Origin: Chitinophaga vietnamensis
Lineage (GTDB): Bacteria; Bacteroidota; Bacteroidia; Chitinophagales; Chitinophagaceae
Assembly (NCBI RefSeq): GCF_902167635.1
Contig: NZ_CABHMS010000011.1
Span: forward strand, 153,252-217,251
Direction of reading: 5' to 3'
Length of the DNA stretch: 64,000 nucleotides
Shown here: positions 1 to 8,639 of the stretch, piece by piece
Layout of the letters: every line of letters starts with the position of its first letter
Numbering within the stretch: position 1 is the first letter of the stretch
Notes under the pieces: model-generated
What the model was told of the DNA's origin: nothing
Database searches by the model: none
What the model saw: only the letters and a program-made list of their open reading frames with translations
Program-made: the position numbers and the translations under genes

Positions 1-37
1 CCGTAAGGGCAGCCAATTGCTTATTTAACGGTCAATA

Positions 38-1081
38 ATGAAGTCTGACAAAAAGAACATCCGGCATTTAACTTTGCCATCATTACAAGAATATTTCGGG
101 TCTATCGGAGAAAAGGCCTTCCGTGCAAAACAGGTGTACGAATGGTTATGGTTACGCCATGCTAGCAGCTTTGAGGCTATGACCAACCTCTCCAAAGAGC
201 TGCGGCACAAGCTGGAAGAGAATTTCAGCCTGCCAGTCGTAAAGGTGGACGCCACCCAGCACAGTACTGATGGCACTATCAAGAGCCGTTTCCGCCTGCA
301 CGACAGCCACCTGGTGGAGGGCGTGCTGATACCGACAGACTCCCGTCAAACCGCCTGCGTATCCTCGCAGGTAGGGTGCAGCCTCAGTTGCAAATTTTGC
401 GCAACCGGCTATATGGACCGTAAGCGTAATCTTGATTTCGACGAGATATTTGATGAGGTAGCGCTCATCAACCAGCAATCCCTTGAACATTATGGCAAAA
501 AGCTCAGCAATATCGTATTTATGGGTATGGGCGAGCCTTTGCTGAATTATAAAAATGTGCTGCATTCCATCGAACGTATTACTGCACCCGATGGACTGGG
601 CATGTCGCCCAAGCGCATTACCGTATCTACCGCCGGCGTGGCCAAAATGATCCGCCAGCTTGGAGATGATCAGGTGAAATTCAACCTGGCGCTGTCTTTA
701 CACGCCGCTAACGATACCAAACGCAGCCAGATCATGCCTATCAACGATTCCAACAGCCTGAAGGAACTGATAGATGCATTGAACTACTTCTACAAAGCAA
801 CCGGCAACGAAATTTCGTTCGAGTATATCCTCTTTGATAATTTCAATGATTCGAAAACAGATGCTGATGAGCTGATCAAGATCTATCGTCAGGTACCTGC
901 CGACCTGGTGAATATCATTGAATACAACCCGATCGACAATGCCCGCTTCATGAAGCCTGATGCGCAAACCGCAGAATCATTCATGGAATACCTCGGCAAA
1001 AACCGCGTGAATGCACGTTTACGCCGGAGCCGCGGGAAAGACATAGACGCCGCCTGCGGACAGCTGGCCAATAAAGGTTGA
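38..1081 (+). CDS. rlmN: 23S rRNA (adenine(2503)-C(2))-methyltransferase RlmN
   Basis: Radical-SAM enzyme that methylates C2 of A2503 in 23S rRNA (and, in characterised members, A37 of some tRNAs); cytoplasmic. The radical-SAM cluster motif is visible as C114-x3-C118-x2-C121, followed by ATGYMDRKRNL. A C-terminal Cys at 340 (AACGQL) matches the methyl-carrying Cys of the family, and GMGEPLLNY is the conserved SAM-binding segment. Length of 347 aa is typical. It begins 37 bases into the window, so its promoter is mostly outside. Two pseudouridine synthase genes follow on the same strand, suggesting an rRNA-modification cluster. Confident identification. Confidence 0.96.
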   Translation: MKSDKKNIRHLTLPSLQEYFGSIGEKAFRAKQVYEWLWLRHASSFEAMTNLSKELRHKLEENFSLPVVKVDATQHSTDGTIKSRFRLHDSHLVEGVLIPTDSRQTACVSSQVGCSLSCKFCATGYMDRKRNLDFDEIFDEVALINQQSLEHYGKKLSNIVFMGMGEPLLNYKNVLHSIERITAPDGLGMSPKRITVSTAGVAKMIRQLGDDQVKFNLALSLHAANDTKRSQIMPINDSNSLKELIDALNYFYKATGNEISFEYILFDNFNDSKTDADELIKIYRQVPADLVNIIEYNPIDNARFMKPDAQTAESFMEYLGKNRVNARLRRSRGKDIDAACGQLANKG

Positions 1082-1137
1082 TCATCAAATATTGCAAATA
1101 CACAGACCATCTCATGGTCATCATTCAATAATAGTTT

Positions 1138-2376
1138 ATGAAGAAAAGAATACCTGCTAAAAAAGGGTTTGCCCCTTTCAAAGAAAATAAACCGGGCAAA
1201 ACCGATAAGCCAGCAGGCCACCGCAACCGCCCTTCCTCTGATGGCGAAAGGCCTGGAAGAGCATCTGCAAAAGATCAGCATAACGGCGATGATACACCAT
1301 CACTCCGCAAACGCAGCTTCGACAAACCGGCCAAAGACGAACAGCCTGCCCGCAAACGCGGCTTCAGCACCGGCCGCAATGGCGACGATGCCCCCGTGCG
1401 TAAGAAATTCTCTGATAGAAAAGAAGGCGATAACAGCTCCTTCCATGGTGATTTCTCCCGTAAAACCACTGGCAACCGTGAACACCGCGAAACACCCAGT
1501 GGCTTTAACCGCAAAAAATTCTTCGATCGTGTAAACGAGCGCTTCGCCGACAAACACGAAAGAAAGAGAATGCCTGTTAAAAAGAAAGATACTAACGATC
1601 ACGAATACACGAAAAAGTCATCCGAGCCCAAAGCTCCTAAAGAAAGCACCTTCGGGCCTGGTGAAATGCCGCTCAATAAATATATCGCCCATTGCGGCCT
1701 TTGCTCGCGCAGGAAAGCGGTGGACTATATTAAAGAAGGTAAAGTGACCGTAAACGGTAAAACCGTCACAGAGCCGGCCACCAAAGTAACCGCTGCCGAC
1801 ACGGTTACCCTGCAGGATAAAAAGATCACGCTGCAAAAGAACCTCGTGTACATCCTGCTCAACAAACCGAAAGGGTATATCACTACCACCGATGATCCCG
1901 AAGGCCGCAAAACCGTGATGGACCTGATTGAAGACGCCGTGGAAAATGAGCGTGTATATCCTGTGGGCCGCCTGGACCGCAACACCTCCGGTCTGCTGCT
2001 CCTCACCAACGATGGCGAGCTGGCGCAGAAACTGGCGCATCCCAAACACAATATCAAAAAGATCTACCAGGTGGAGCTGGACAAACCACTCACCAAGAAC
2101 GACGCAGAAAAGATCCTTGCCGGCGTAACATTGGAAGATGGCGTGGCGCATGTAGACGCTCTCGGTTATGTAGATCCCAGGGATAAAAAGCAGGTAGGCA
2201 TCGAAATCCATAGCGGCAAAAACCGCATTGTACGCCGCATCTTTGAGCACATGGAATACAATGTGGAAAAGCTGGACCGCGTGATGTATGCCGGCCTGAC
2301 CAAAAAAACCCTCAACCGCGGCCAATGGCGCTTCCTGACCGACAAAGAAGTGATCCTCCTGAAACATTTTAAATAA
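1138..2376 (+). CDS. rluB: RluB/RsuA-family pseudouridine synthase with basic N-terminal extension
   Basis: Pseudouridine synthase of the RsuA/RluB/RluE/RluF family, acting on rRNA. About residues 1-170 are a low-complexity, Lys/Arg-rich, probably disordered arm (repeated RKRSFDKP and RKRGFSTGR-like pieces). An S4 RNA-binding domain starts near residue 176 (LNKYIAHCGLCSRRKAV), and the catalytic domain carries GRLDRNTSGLLLL near residue 277, whose Asp is the catalytic residue. KNRIVRRIFEH is the family's C-terminal signature. At 412 aa it is about 150 residues longer than E. coli RluB because of the arm, a common feature in Bacteroidota. It lies 56 bases after rlmN and 14 bases before the next pseudouridine synthase. 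RluB is the best paralogue assignment; target position 2605 is inferred. Confidence 0.88.
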   Translation: MKKRIPAKKGFAPFKENKPGKTDKPAGHRNRPSSDGERPGRASAKDQHNGDDTPSLRKRSFDKPAKDEQPARKRGFSTGRNGDDAPVRKKFSDRKEGDNSSFHGDFSRKTTGNREHRETPSGFNRKKFFDRVNERFADKHERKRMPVKKKDTNDHEYTKKSSEPKAPKESTFGPGEMPLNKYIAHCGLCSRRKAVDYIKEGKVTVNGKTVTEPATKVTAADTVTLQDKKITLQKNLVYILLNKPKGYITTTDDPEGRKTVMDLIEDAVENERVYPVGRLDRNTSGLLLLTNDGELAQKLAHPKHNIKKIYQVELDKPLTKNDAEKILAGVTLEDGVAHVDALGYVDPRDKKQVGIEIHSGKNRIVRRIFEHMEYNVEKLDRVMYAGLTKKTLNRGQWRFLTDKEVILLKHFK

Positions 2377-2390
2377 GAGCCGGACATTTG

Positions 2391-3116
2391 ATGCGATTAG
2401 AAGATCATATTATACTTGAAACACCCGATTTTGTGGTGGTCAACAAACCATCGGGGATGCTTACCCTTCCCGACCGTCATGATAACGAACTGGCTTCGCT
2501 CATCGCCATCATGAAGAAGGCGTATGGCGAGATTTTCACTGTTCATCGTCTGGACCGTGATACCAGCGGCATTATCCTCTTCGCCCGTAACGAGGCGGCG
2601 CATAAATATTTTTCCCAGCTTTTTGAAAGCAGAGATGTAAAGAAATTTTACCTGGGCATTGTGAATGGCCAGTTGCAGGAGAAGAAAGGCAGTGTGGCGG
2701 AGGGTATTATGGAGCACCCGGTGCAGAAAGGCAAGATGGTGACGAACCGCAAGGGTAAAGCCTCGCTCACTGACTATGAAGTGTTGGAAGAGTTCGGGCT
2801 TTACAGCCTGGTGAAGATGCAGATACATACGGGCCGCACGCATCAGATCAGGGTACATATGAAACACCTGGGGCATCCTATTGCGGTAGATGAATTGTAT
2901 GGCAGTGCAGAGCCGGTGCGGCTTTCCAGTATCAAGAAGAAATTCAAGCTGGGGAAGCATACGGAAGAAGAGCGGCCGTTGCTCAACAGGCTGGCCTTGC
3001 ATGCTTTCATGCTGCAATTCAGGGACCCTAACGGTAAAGAATATACGATAGAGGCGCCGCTGCCGAAAGATATGAGCGCCTTGCTCAATCAGCTAAGGAA
3101 AACAATTCATAAATAA
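2391..3116 (+). CDS. RluA-family pseudouridine synthase
   Basis: RluA-type pseudouridine synthase, acting on rRNA or tRNA uridines. The catalytic motif HRLDRDTSGI is at about residues 52-61 (Asp near 55), and the conserved HTGRTHQIRVH stretch follows. At 241 aa with no S4 domain, it resembles the short RluA/YqcB forms rather than RluC/RluD, so the exact target uridine cannot be stated. The ATG at 2391 is chosen over an in-frame TTG one codon upstream. It sits 14 bases after the RluB-type gene and is followed directly by a strong hairpin that overlaps its stop codon. Confidence 0.9.
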   Translation: MRLEDHIILETPDFVVVNKPSGMLTLPDRHDNELASLIAIMKKAYGEIFTVHRLDRDTSGIILFARNEAAHKYFSQLFESRDVKKFYLGIVNGQLQEKKGSVAEGIMEHPVQKGKMVTNRKGKASLTDYEVLEEFGLYSLVKMQIHTGRTHQIRVHMKHLGHPIAVDELYGSAEPVRLSSIKKKFKLGKHTEEERPLLNRLALHAFMLQFRDPNGKEYTIEAPLPKDMSALLNQLRKTIHK

Positions 3117-3146
3117 CAAGAGGCGCGAAACGCGCCTCTTGTTATT
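3112..3146 (+). terminator. Hairpin terminator after the pseudouridine synthase pair
   Basis: Perfect 16-base inverted repeat (AATAACAAGAGGCGCG and its complement) around an AAA loop. The left arm starts inside the stop codon of the RluA-type gene. The T-run after it is weak, so termination is probable but not certain. Confidence 0.8.
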
Positions 3147-3160
3147 TATGGGCAATAAAA

Positions 3161-3182
3161 AAACGGGGAAAAATCCCCGTTT
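3161..3182 (-). terminator. Rho-independent terminator for the peroxiredoxin gene
   Basis: Stem AAACGGGGA / TCCCCGTTT with a 4-base loop. Read on the minus strand it is followed by seven T residues, which fits termination of the minus-strand peroxiredoxin gene. Confidence 0.8.
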
Positions 3183-3263
3183 CGTAAAAATCAAAAACCA
3201 ACCATTAAAAAATCTTTATCGCTAGGGGCTGCGGCCTGGTGGTAGCGGCAGCTTCCGGATATT

Positions 3264-3899
3264 TTATTTGTTGGGTTGCGGTGTTGTTCTCAGATAAGGT
3301 TTGATGATCTTATGACCTTTCGGAAAACGTTCCGGGATGTCGGCGGTGGCTACTGCAGCCGTTACGATAACATCTTCACCGTCTTTCCAGTCGGCGGGTG
3401 TAGCAACGCTATACTTCGCGGTGAGCTGGAGGGAGTCGATCACACGCAGTACTTCGTGGAAGTTTCTGCCGGTAGAAGCCGGGTAGGTGATCGTCAGTTT
3501 TACTTTCTTGTCGGGGCCTATTACAAACAGGGACCTTACTGTGAATGTTTCAGAAGCGTTAGGGTGGATCATGCCATAGAGGTTGGCCACCGTTTTATCT
3601 TCATCTGCAATAATAGGAAAAGTTACGTCACAATGTTGTGTTTCGTTGATATCTCCTATCCAGCTAAGGTGTTTGTCCAGCGGGTCTACGCTGAGCGCCA
3701 GCACTTTAACGTTACGTTTTGCAAATTCTTCCTTTAAAAGCGCGGTTTTACCCAGCTCGGTGGTACAAACAGGTGTGAAATCTGCGGGATGCGAGAATAA
3801 TACGCCCCAGCTATCACCGAGGTAATCGTAAAAACTTATTTCTCCTAAAGTTGTTTTGGCCTTAAAGTCCGGAGCTGCGTCGCCTAGTCTTAAACTCAT
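3264..3899 (-). CDS. 1-Cys peroxiredoxin (Prx6 type)
   Basis: Thiol peroxidase that reduces H2O2 and organic hydroperoxides. The active-site pattern P38-x3-T42-x2-C45 (HPADFTPVCTTELG) is intact, and the 211-aa length with an extended C-terminal domain (PADWKDGEDVIVT, FPKGHKIIKPYLRTTPQ) is diagnostic of the Prx6 subfamily. No signal peptide, so cytosolic. It is a single-gene unit, convergent with the pseudouridine synthases and with its own terminator. The region upstream of its start is AT-rich and lacks genes for about 200 bases. Confidence 0.93.
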   Translation of the reverse strand: MSLRLGDAAPDFKAKTTLGEISFYDYLGDSWGVLFSHPADFTPVCTTELGKTALLKEEFAKRNVKVLALSVDPLDKHLSWIGDINETQHCDVTFPIIADEDKTVANLYGMIHPNASETFTVRSLFVIGPDKKVKLTITYPASTGRNFHEVLRVIDSLQLTAKYSVATPADWKDGEDVIVTAAVATADIPERFPKGHKIIKPYLRTTPQPNK

Positions 3900-4105
3900 A
3901 GTTTCTCGATTTACTTGTTCAAAAATAGCATTTTCCTACAAAAGTTATAGACTTTAAAGGAATTTTTTCGTTTTTTTTCCAGATTTTTTATAAGGGGACT
4001 CGGCTAAAATGGGATTGGGGCTAACAAACAGATCGGGTAACAAACCGGACAAAAAACAGGGTTAATTCAAACGGATAAAAATATGGTTAGGAAAATATTG
4101 TTATA
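3900..4105. other. AT-rich intergenic region
   Basis: Holds the upstream region of the peroxiredoxin gene and the 3' flank of the unknown minus-strand gene. Poly-T/poly-A tracts are visible (around 3961-3985), but no clear hairpin or ORF. Confidence 0.5.
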
Positions 4106-4495
4106 TCAGGCGGACTGCTGCAGCTGCCAGGCATAGTAGGCCAGGCTGAATTTGGTATCATCAGCCAGGTCTGCTTCCTGCCGGGCGGCTGCATCCTCCA
4201 GTTCCAGCTCAAGGTATCCGAGGTATAGGTCGTAGTAGTGGCCCAACGATTTCACACATTGCCGGATCTTTTTGTTCACATCTTTACGATGGGTGCTATG
4301 ATGGGCATTCTTCGCGGCCGCAGGCGGCAACGTAGGCGTAACCGGCGCGGGTGGCGCCGCTGGCATAGGGATCACTTTTGCAGGTGTCTCTTTCTCTTCC
4401 AATGCAAGCCAGTTCACATGTTGCAGGAGGTGCCCGATCAGAACCGGTTGCTGTGCTTGTACTGCGGATGTATGTGCTGTTTTCATCGCCATCAT
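4106..4495 (-). CDS. Unknown protein with Ala/Pro-rich linker, divergent from WYL regulator
   Basis: Predicted 129-aa protein of unrecognised family. Residues about 40-65 form an Ala/Pro-rich linker (PAAPPAPVTPTLPPAA). The C-terminal half is helical with many charged and aromatic residues (CVKSLGHYYDLYLGYLELELED, shown here as two adjoining motifs: CVKSLGHYYD and LYLGYLELELED). There is no signal peptide or membrane segment. It starts 93 bases from the divergent WYL-domain regulator, so it is a plausible target of that regulator. Coding is supported by the lack of a competing gene and by protein-like composition, but the function is unknown. Confidence 0.6.
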   Translation of the reverse strand: MMAMKTAHTSAVQAQQPVLIGHLLQHVNWLALEEKETPAKVIPMPAAPPAPVTPTLPPAAAKNAHHSTHRKDVNKKIRQCVKSLGHYYDLYLGYLELELEDAAARQEADLADDTKFSLAYYAWQLQQSA

Positions 4496-4588
4496 GTTTT
4501 ATTAACGATACAAAAATATCATGGCAACGCGCATTCGATCTGCGTAGTGAAAAAACTTTACTTATTTTTATTTCCTAAATTTTTGTTT

Positions 4589-5593
4589 GTGCCAAAGAAT
4601 AAGGATGCGGTATCGCGATACCGCTGGATCGATGAAAGGCTGCGCAACAAGCGCCTGCCAAAACCTACACTGGAAGCCCTGATCGAGTATGTTTCCGACA
4701 AAATGGATACTGCTGTTTCCACCCGTACCATCCAGAAAGATATTCAGGATATGCGCCAGGACCCTGAACTGAACTACCTGGCCCCCATCGTATACGACCG
4801 CAGCAGCGGTACCTACCGCTATTCCGATGAGAACTTCTCCATCAGCAATATCCCTATTGAAGAAGCCGACCTGCAAGGGTTGGAAATCGCCATCGGCATA
4901 TTGGAGCAATTCCGCAGTCTGCCGGTGGTGCAACAGTTTGAGGATGCTATCCTCAAGATCGCAGCCAGCCTGAAGATGAATCGCGAAGCGCTGCAACACC
5001 GGGGCCTGATCAAATTCACGCGCACCACGCAATACAAGGGCGCCGAACATATCCCCGAAATAGTGGACGCCATCAAAAACCTGGAAGTGATCCGCATCGC
5101 CTACCAGAGCTTCGATCGCGACGAGCCCAAGGAGCATTGGGTAGAACCCTACCATCTGCGTGAATACCAGCACCGCTTCTACCTCATCGGCAAAAGCCAG
5201 CGAACACGCGGTGGCGCAGTGCTCACCTTCGCCCTCGACCGTGTAGTGAAACTATGGCCTACCATGAAACATTTTGATGAGAAAAATTTCGACGACGCCA
5301 GCTATTTTCAGCATGCGATCGGTATTACGGTGCATGACGGAGAGCCGGAAAACGTGCTGCTGTCCTTCACTCCCCGGCAGGGTAAATATATCAAATCCCA
5401 GCCCATACACGCTTCGCAGCGCGTAGTGAAAGACACTGACAAGGAATGCCGTATATCCCTCAACGTGGTGATCAACCCTGAACTCACGATGACGCTCCTC
5501 AGCTATGGCGCCAACGTGAAAGTCCTGGAGCCTGCACACCTGGCCGGCAAAATGGCCGAAGAAGCCAAAAATATGATGGCCCTGTACAAGTAG
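4589..5593 (+). CDS. WYL-domain transcriptional regulator (YafY/DeoR-like)
   Basis: DNA-binding regulator with an N-terminal winged helix (RYRWIDERLRNKR through TRTIQKDIQDMR) and a C-terminal WYL domain, a ligand-sensing domain often binding nucleotides or nucleic acid. In this copy the namesake motif reads RFYLIG, embedded in the usual WVEPYHLREYQHRFYLIGKS context. I place the start at a GTG (MPKNKDAVSRY), giving 334 aa, normal for the family. The frame stays open 117 codons further upstream, but that extension is Cys/Arg/His-rich noise overlapping the divergent gene. WYL regulators often control stress or defence genes; here the only candidate neighbour is the unknown divergent gene. Confidence 0.88.
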   Translation: MPKNKDAVSRYRWIDERLRNKRLPKPTLEALIEYVSDKMDTAVSTRTIQKDIQDMRQDPELNYLAPIVYDRSSGTYRYSDENFSISNIPIEEADLQGLEIAIGILEQFRSLPVVQQFEDAILKIAASLKMNREALQHRGLIKFTRTTQYKGAEHIPEIVDAIKNLEVIRIAYQSFDRDEPKEHWVEPYHLREYQHRFYLIGKSQRTRGGAVLTFALDRVVKLWPTMKHFDEKNFDDASYFQHAIGITVHDGEPENVLLSFTPRQGKYIKSQPIHASQRVVKDTDKECRISLNVVINPELTMTLLSYGANVKVLEPAHLAGKMAEEAKNMMALYK

Positions 5594-5641
5594 AGGCAAC
5601 CGTTTCGCCGCCGCCAACGTAACAGTTAAAAAACAACTGTT

Positions 5642-6139
5642 ATGCAGTCCATATCCATCCACAGGCAGTTCAGGCGCCACGCCGCAGCGTGGCTGCTGGC
5701 AACAGGCATGCTGTTCTCTGCCTGCAGCAAGAGCAACGACTATGGCGGCGGCAGCCCGTCGCCATCTACCTACAACCTGAGCGCCTCGCTGAATGGCGCA
5801 CAGGAAGTACCACCCACTACCAGTTCCGCCACCGGTACCTTCTCCGGCTCCTATGACCCAGCAAGCTATAAGATCACTTTCACCCTCAGCTGGAATGGCC
5901 TCACCGGCCCTCCTACCGCCATGCATATCCACGGCCCTGCCGCGGCCGGCAGTAATGCTGGCGTGGAAGTGCCCATCACTGGCTTCGCGGCAGCGGCTTC
6001 CGGCTCTGTCACCGTTACCGCCACCGTGCTCACACAGGCGCAGGGCACCGATCTTATCGCCAATAAATATTATGTAAATATTCACACCGCCGCCAATCCG
6101 GGCGGCGAAATACGCGGACAGATCAGCGCCTCTAAATAA
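5642..6139 (+). CDS. CHRD-domain lipoprotein
   Basis: Exported lipoprotein with a single CHRD domain. The N-terminus is a basic/hydrophobic signal ending in a lipobox (LFSAC, lipidated Cys about residue 28). The domain shows the usual SASLNGAQEVPPTTSSATG start, the WNGLTGPPTAMHIHGPA core and the NIHTAANPGGEIRGQI end. CHRD domains occur in chordin and in many bacterial exported proteins; their role is unknown. At 165 aa it is a one-domain form. It lies 48 bases after the WYL regulator, on the same strand. Confidence 0.9.
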   Translation: MQSISIHRQFRRHAAAWLLATGMLFSACSKSNDYGGGSPSPSTYNLSASLNGAQEVPPTTSSATGTFSGSYDPASYKITFTLSWNGLTGPPTAMHIHGPAAAGSNAGVEVPITGFAAAASGSVTVTATVLTQAQGTDLIANKYYVNIHTAANPGGEIRGQISASK

Positions 6140-6200
6140 TCATTGCATAAAAAAAGGCCCTGCTGCGAAATGCAGCAGGGCCTTTTTTATGCAATGATTA
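6137..6200. terminator. Bidirectional terminator between convergent genes
   Basis: Inverted repeat with arms of about 29 bases (one bulged A) around a GAAAT-like loop; the GC core is GGCCCTGCTGC/GCAGCAGGGCC flanked by A- and T-runs. The left arm begins at the CHRD stop codon, and the right arm ends one base before the stop codon of the opposing gene, so it can serve both strands. Confidence 0.9.
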
Positions 6201-6926
6201 TTATTGTTGCGGCTTGTTGAACAAAGTATCAGCTACCGGCTTGTTCACATCCAGGCGCTGTACCGTAACAATCACGCCCATCGGGCCTTGTGAGGTAGTG
6301 CCGGGATATACGTAACCTTCCGCGTTTTTCTTGTAGTCAGACAGTTCTGTTACCAGCTCCATATCTTTTCCCTGTACGTTCAGGGTATTGGTAGTTTTCA
6401 CAATGTAGTAAGACCCTGCATCGATATAGGCATAGCCATCTTTACCTTCTTTGTTGGTCACTTTCAGTTTAAAAGCAGGCTTGCCGTTTACGGTATCTTT
6501 ACCCATCAGCGCTACTTTCTTGCCTTTGGCGGCATAATCATATAATTCGCTGCCGGAGATATCCAGCTGGCCTTTCATTACTTTCAGCGTATTGGCGTCC
6601 ATATCCTGTGGAGAGGTTTGACCCATTACCGGCATCTGCATCCAGCCGGAATCGCCTCTTACTACCTGGATATTCTGTGTGCCCATCACGTCAAACTCCA
6701 TGCGCATGGCTTTGTTGTGCTCTACCCATCTTTTGAAAGGCATTTCCTGACCCTGCGTAGATACCTGTCCTTCGAGGTATTGCGTTTTCACGCCTTTTAT
6801 CTTATCTACACCGCCCATAGCAGTGAAATGTTTCTTTAATATTTCTTCCAGTGATTGACCGAAAGAAACGTGGCTGTTCAGAAACAGCAAGCTGGTAATC
6901 AGGGTTAAGATCTTGAAATATCTCAT
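6201..6926 (-). CDS. LolA-like exported protein (outer-membrane lipoprotein-sorting fold)
   Basis: Secreted 241-aa protein with a Sec signal (ILTLITSLLFLNSHVSFGQ). It starts EEILKKHFTAMGGVDKIKGVKT, a pattern shared by Bacteroidota proteins with a LolA/LppX-like fold, followed by repeated beta-strand segments (WMQMPVMG, AFKLKVTNKEG, YAYIDAGSYYIVKT). The family probably binds lipid or lipoprotein moieties in the periplasm, but this is inferred from fold. It is not a clear LolA orthologue. Single-gene unit with the shared terminator at its 3' end. Confidence 0.7.
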   Translation of the reverse strand: MRYFKILTLITSLLFLNSHVSFGQSLEEILKKHFTAMGGVDKIKGVKTQYLEGQVSTQGQEMPFKRWVEHNKAMRMEFDVMGTQNIQVVRGDSGWMQMPVMGQTSPQDMDANTLKVMKGQLDISGSELYDYAAKGKKVALMGKDTVNGKPAFKLKVTNKEGKDGYAYIDAGSYYIVKTTNTLNVQGKDMELVTELSDYKKNAEGYVYPGTTSQGPMGVIVTVQRLDVNKPVADTLFNKPQQ

Positions 6927-7001
6927 AAAAAAATTTTATCGAATAAAGATAATATAAAAACAACTCCACGCTCCATCTCGCCAATTATTTAGTTTTGCCA
7001 G

Positions 7002-8639
7002 ATGAATACATTCCAGATATCCGGTAATCTGATAGATGTCCTGCAACAGGAGATCTATCCCGCCACGCTGCACATCGTTGATGGACGTATCCGGCGGATA
7101 GTACGCAATAATGATACCACGGCGGCAGGCTACATCCTGCCGGGCTTTACGGACGCGCATGTACATGTGGAGAGCTCTATGCTCATCCCCTCTGAATTTG
7201 CGCGCCTCGCCGTGGTGCATGGCACCATCGCCACCGTGAGCGACCCGCATGAAATTGCCAATGTGATGGGGGTGAAAGGTGTGGAATATATGCTCAATAA
7301 TGGCAAACAGGTCCCTTTCAAATTCAGCTTTGGCGCGCCCTCCTGCGTGCCGGCCACTGTTTTTGAAACGGCCGGCGCCACCGTTACCGTAAACGATATC
7401 AAACATTTGCTGCAACGGGATGATATCGGTTACCTGACGGAGATGATGAATTTCCCCGGTGTACTGCACCAGGACCCCGACGTCATGGCCAAGATCGCGG
7501 CGGCCAAAGCCGTGAACAAGCCTGTTGACGGCCACGCACCGAGCCTCCGCGGCGATGATGCCCGCCGCTATATCGCTGCCGGCATCAGCACCGACCACGA
7601 ATGTTTTACACTGGAAGAAGCACAGGAGAAGCTGTCCTACGGCATGCATATACTCATCCGCGAAGGCAGCGCCGCCAAAAACTTTGAAGCACTGATACCA
7701 TTGCTCCATGATCACCCGGAAAAGATCATGTTCTGCAGCGACGATAAACATCCCGACAACCTCGAGGAAGGACATATCAACCAACTCGTAAAACGCGCGC
7801 TGGCAAAGGGTATCGACCTGTTCAAAGTGTTGCGCGCCGCCTGCGTGAACCCGGTACTGCATTACAAGCTGCATAACGGCCTCCTGCGCGAAAACGATCC
7901 TGCCGATTTCATCGTGATCGATAACACACAGGATTTTAATGTGCTCGCCACTTACATCGAGGGGCAAAAAGTAGCAGAGAAGGGCCGCACGCTGATCCCT
8001 TCCGCTCCCTGCGCTCCTGTCAATAATTTTGTATGCGAAACCAAACAACCCGCAGATTTTCGTATATCCGTTGACGGTAGCGACCGTATAAAAGTGAAAG
8101 TGATCGGCGCCCTGGATGGCCAGCTGATCACACTGAAACAGGAAGCCCTGCTGCCCGTGGAAAATGGCGCCCTGCAAGGCGATACCATGCAGGATGTACT
8201 GAAACTCACGGTGGTGAACCGCTACCGCCCGTCTGCGCCCGCTATGGCATTTATACATGGTTTCGGCCTGAAACAAGGCGCCATCGCCTCGTCCGTAGCG
8301 CACGACAGCCATAACATTATTGCAGTAGGAACAGATGATGAGCAGATATGCGCCGCCGTGAACGCCGTTATTGCTGCCCAGGGCGGCATCAGCGTAGCCG
8401 GCAAAGCGGGCGTAGAAGTATTGCCGCTGCCGGTGGCCGGCCTGATGAGTAACCTCGACGGCTATACGATTGCAGCGCAATACAGCGCGCTCGACAAAGC
8501 CGCCAAAGCCCTGGGATCCACGCTGGCATCGCCTTTCATGACCTTATCATTCATGGCCCTCCTCGTGATCCCTCACCTCAAACTCAGTGATCTCGGCTTG
8601 TTTGACGGAGACAATTTTTCTTTTACGACTATTGACTAA
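7002..8639 (+). CDS. ade: Adenine deaminase
   Basis: Metal-dependent amidohydrolase converting adenine to hypoxanthine plus ammonia, in purine salvage. The N-terminal metal-binding motif GFTDAHVHVESSML is present, as are the adenine deaminase hallmarks VVHGTIATVSDPHEIANVMG, FCSDDKHPDNL and the C-terminal VAHDSHNIIAVGTDD. The 545-aa length is typical. It is a cytosolic single gene, and its last 11 bases overlap the 3' end of the convergent anmK. Purine salvage here and uracil salvage (upp) at 11.7 kb are close but not in one operon. Confidence 0.95.
   Translation: MNTFQISGNLIDVLQQEIYPATLHIVDGRIRRIVRNNDTTAAGYILPGFTDAHVHVESSMLIPSEFARLAVVHGTIATVSDPHEIANVMGVKGVEYMLNNGKQVPFKFSFGAPSCVPATVFETAGATVTVNDIKHLLQRDDIGYLTEMMNFPGVLHQDPDVMAKIAAAKAVNKPVDGHAPSLRGDDARRYIAAGISTDHECFTLEEAQEKLSYGMHILIREGSAAKNFEALIPLLHDHPEKIMFCSDDKHPDNLEEGHINQLVKRALAKGIDLFKVLRAACVNPVLHYKLHNGLLRENDPADFIVIDNTQDFNVLATYIEGQKVAEKGRTLIPSAPCAPVNNFVCETKQPADFRISVDGSDRIKVKVIGALDGQLITLKQEALLPVENGALQGDTMQDVLKLTVVNRYRPSAPAMAFIHGFGLKQGAIASSVAHDSHNIIAVGTDDEQICAAVNAVIAAQGGISVAGKAGVEVLPLPVAGLMSNLDGYTIAAQYSALDKAAKALGSTLASPFMTLSFMALLVIPHLKLSDLGLFDGDNFSFTTID

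Noticed and set aside
4238-4588. N-terminal extension of the WYL regulator
   Set aside because: Overlaps the divergent gene, is Arg/Cys-rich noise, and a GTG start gives the standard family length.
6990-6997. TAGTTTTG upstream of adenine deaminase as a promoter
   Set aside because: It matches the -7 box but ends four bases before the start codon and has no -33 partner, so it would give a leaderless transcript; not supported.
6936-8480. 514-codon open frame opposite adenine deaminase
   Set aside because: Antisense shadow of ade; composition is His/Ala/Gly/Cys-rich without domains, and ade is certain.
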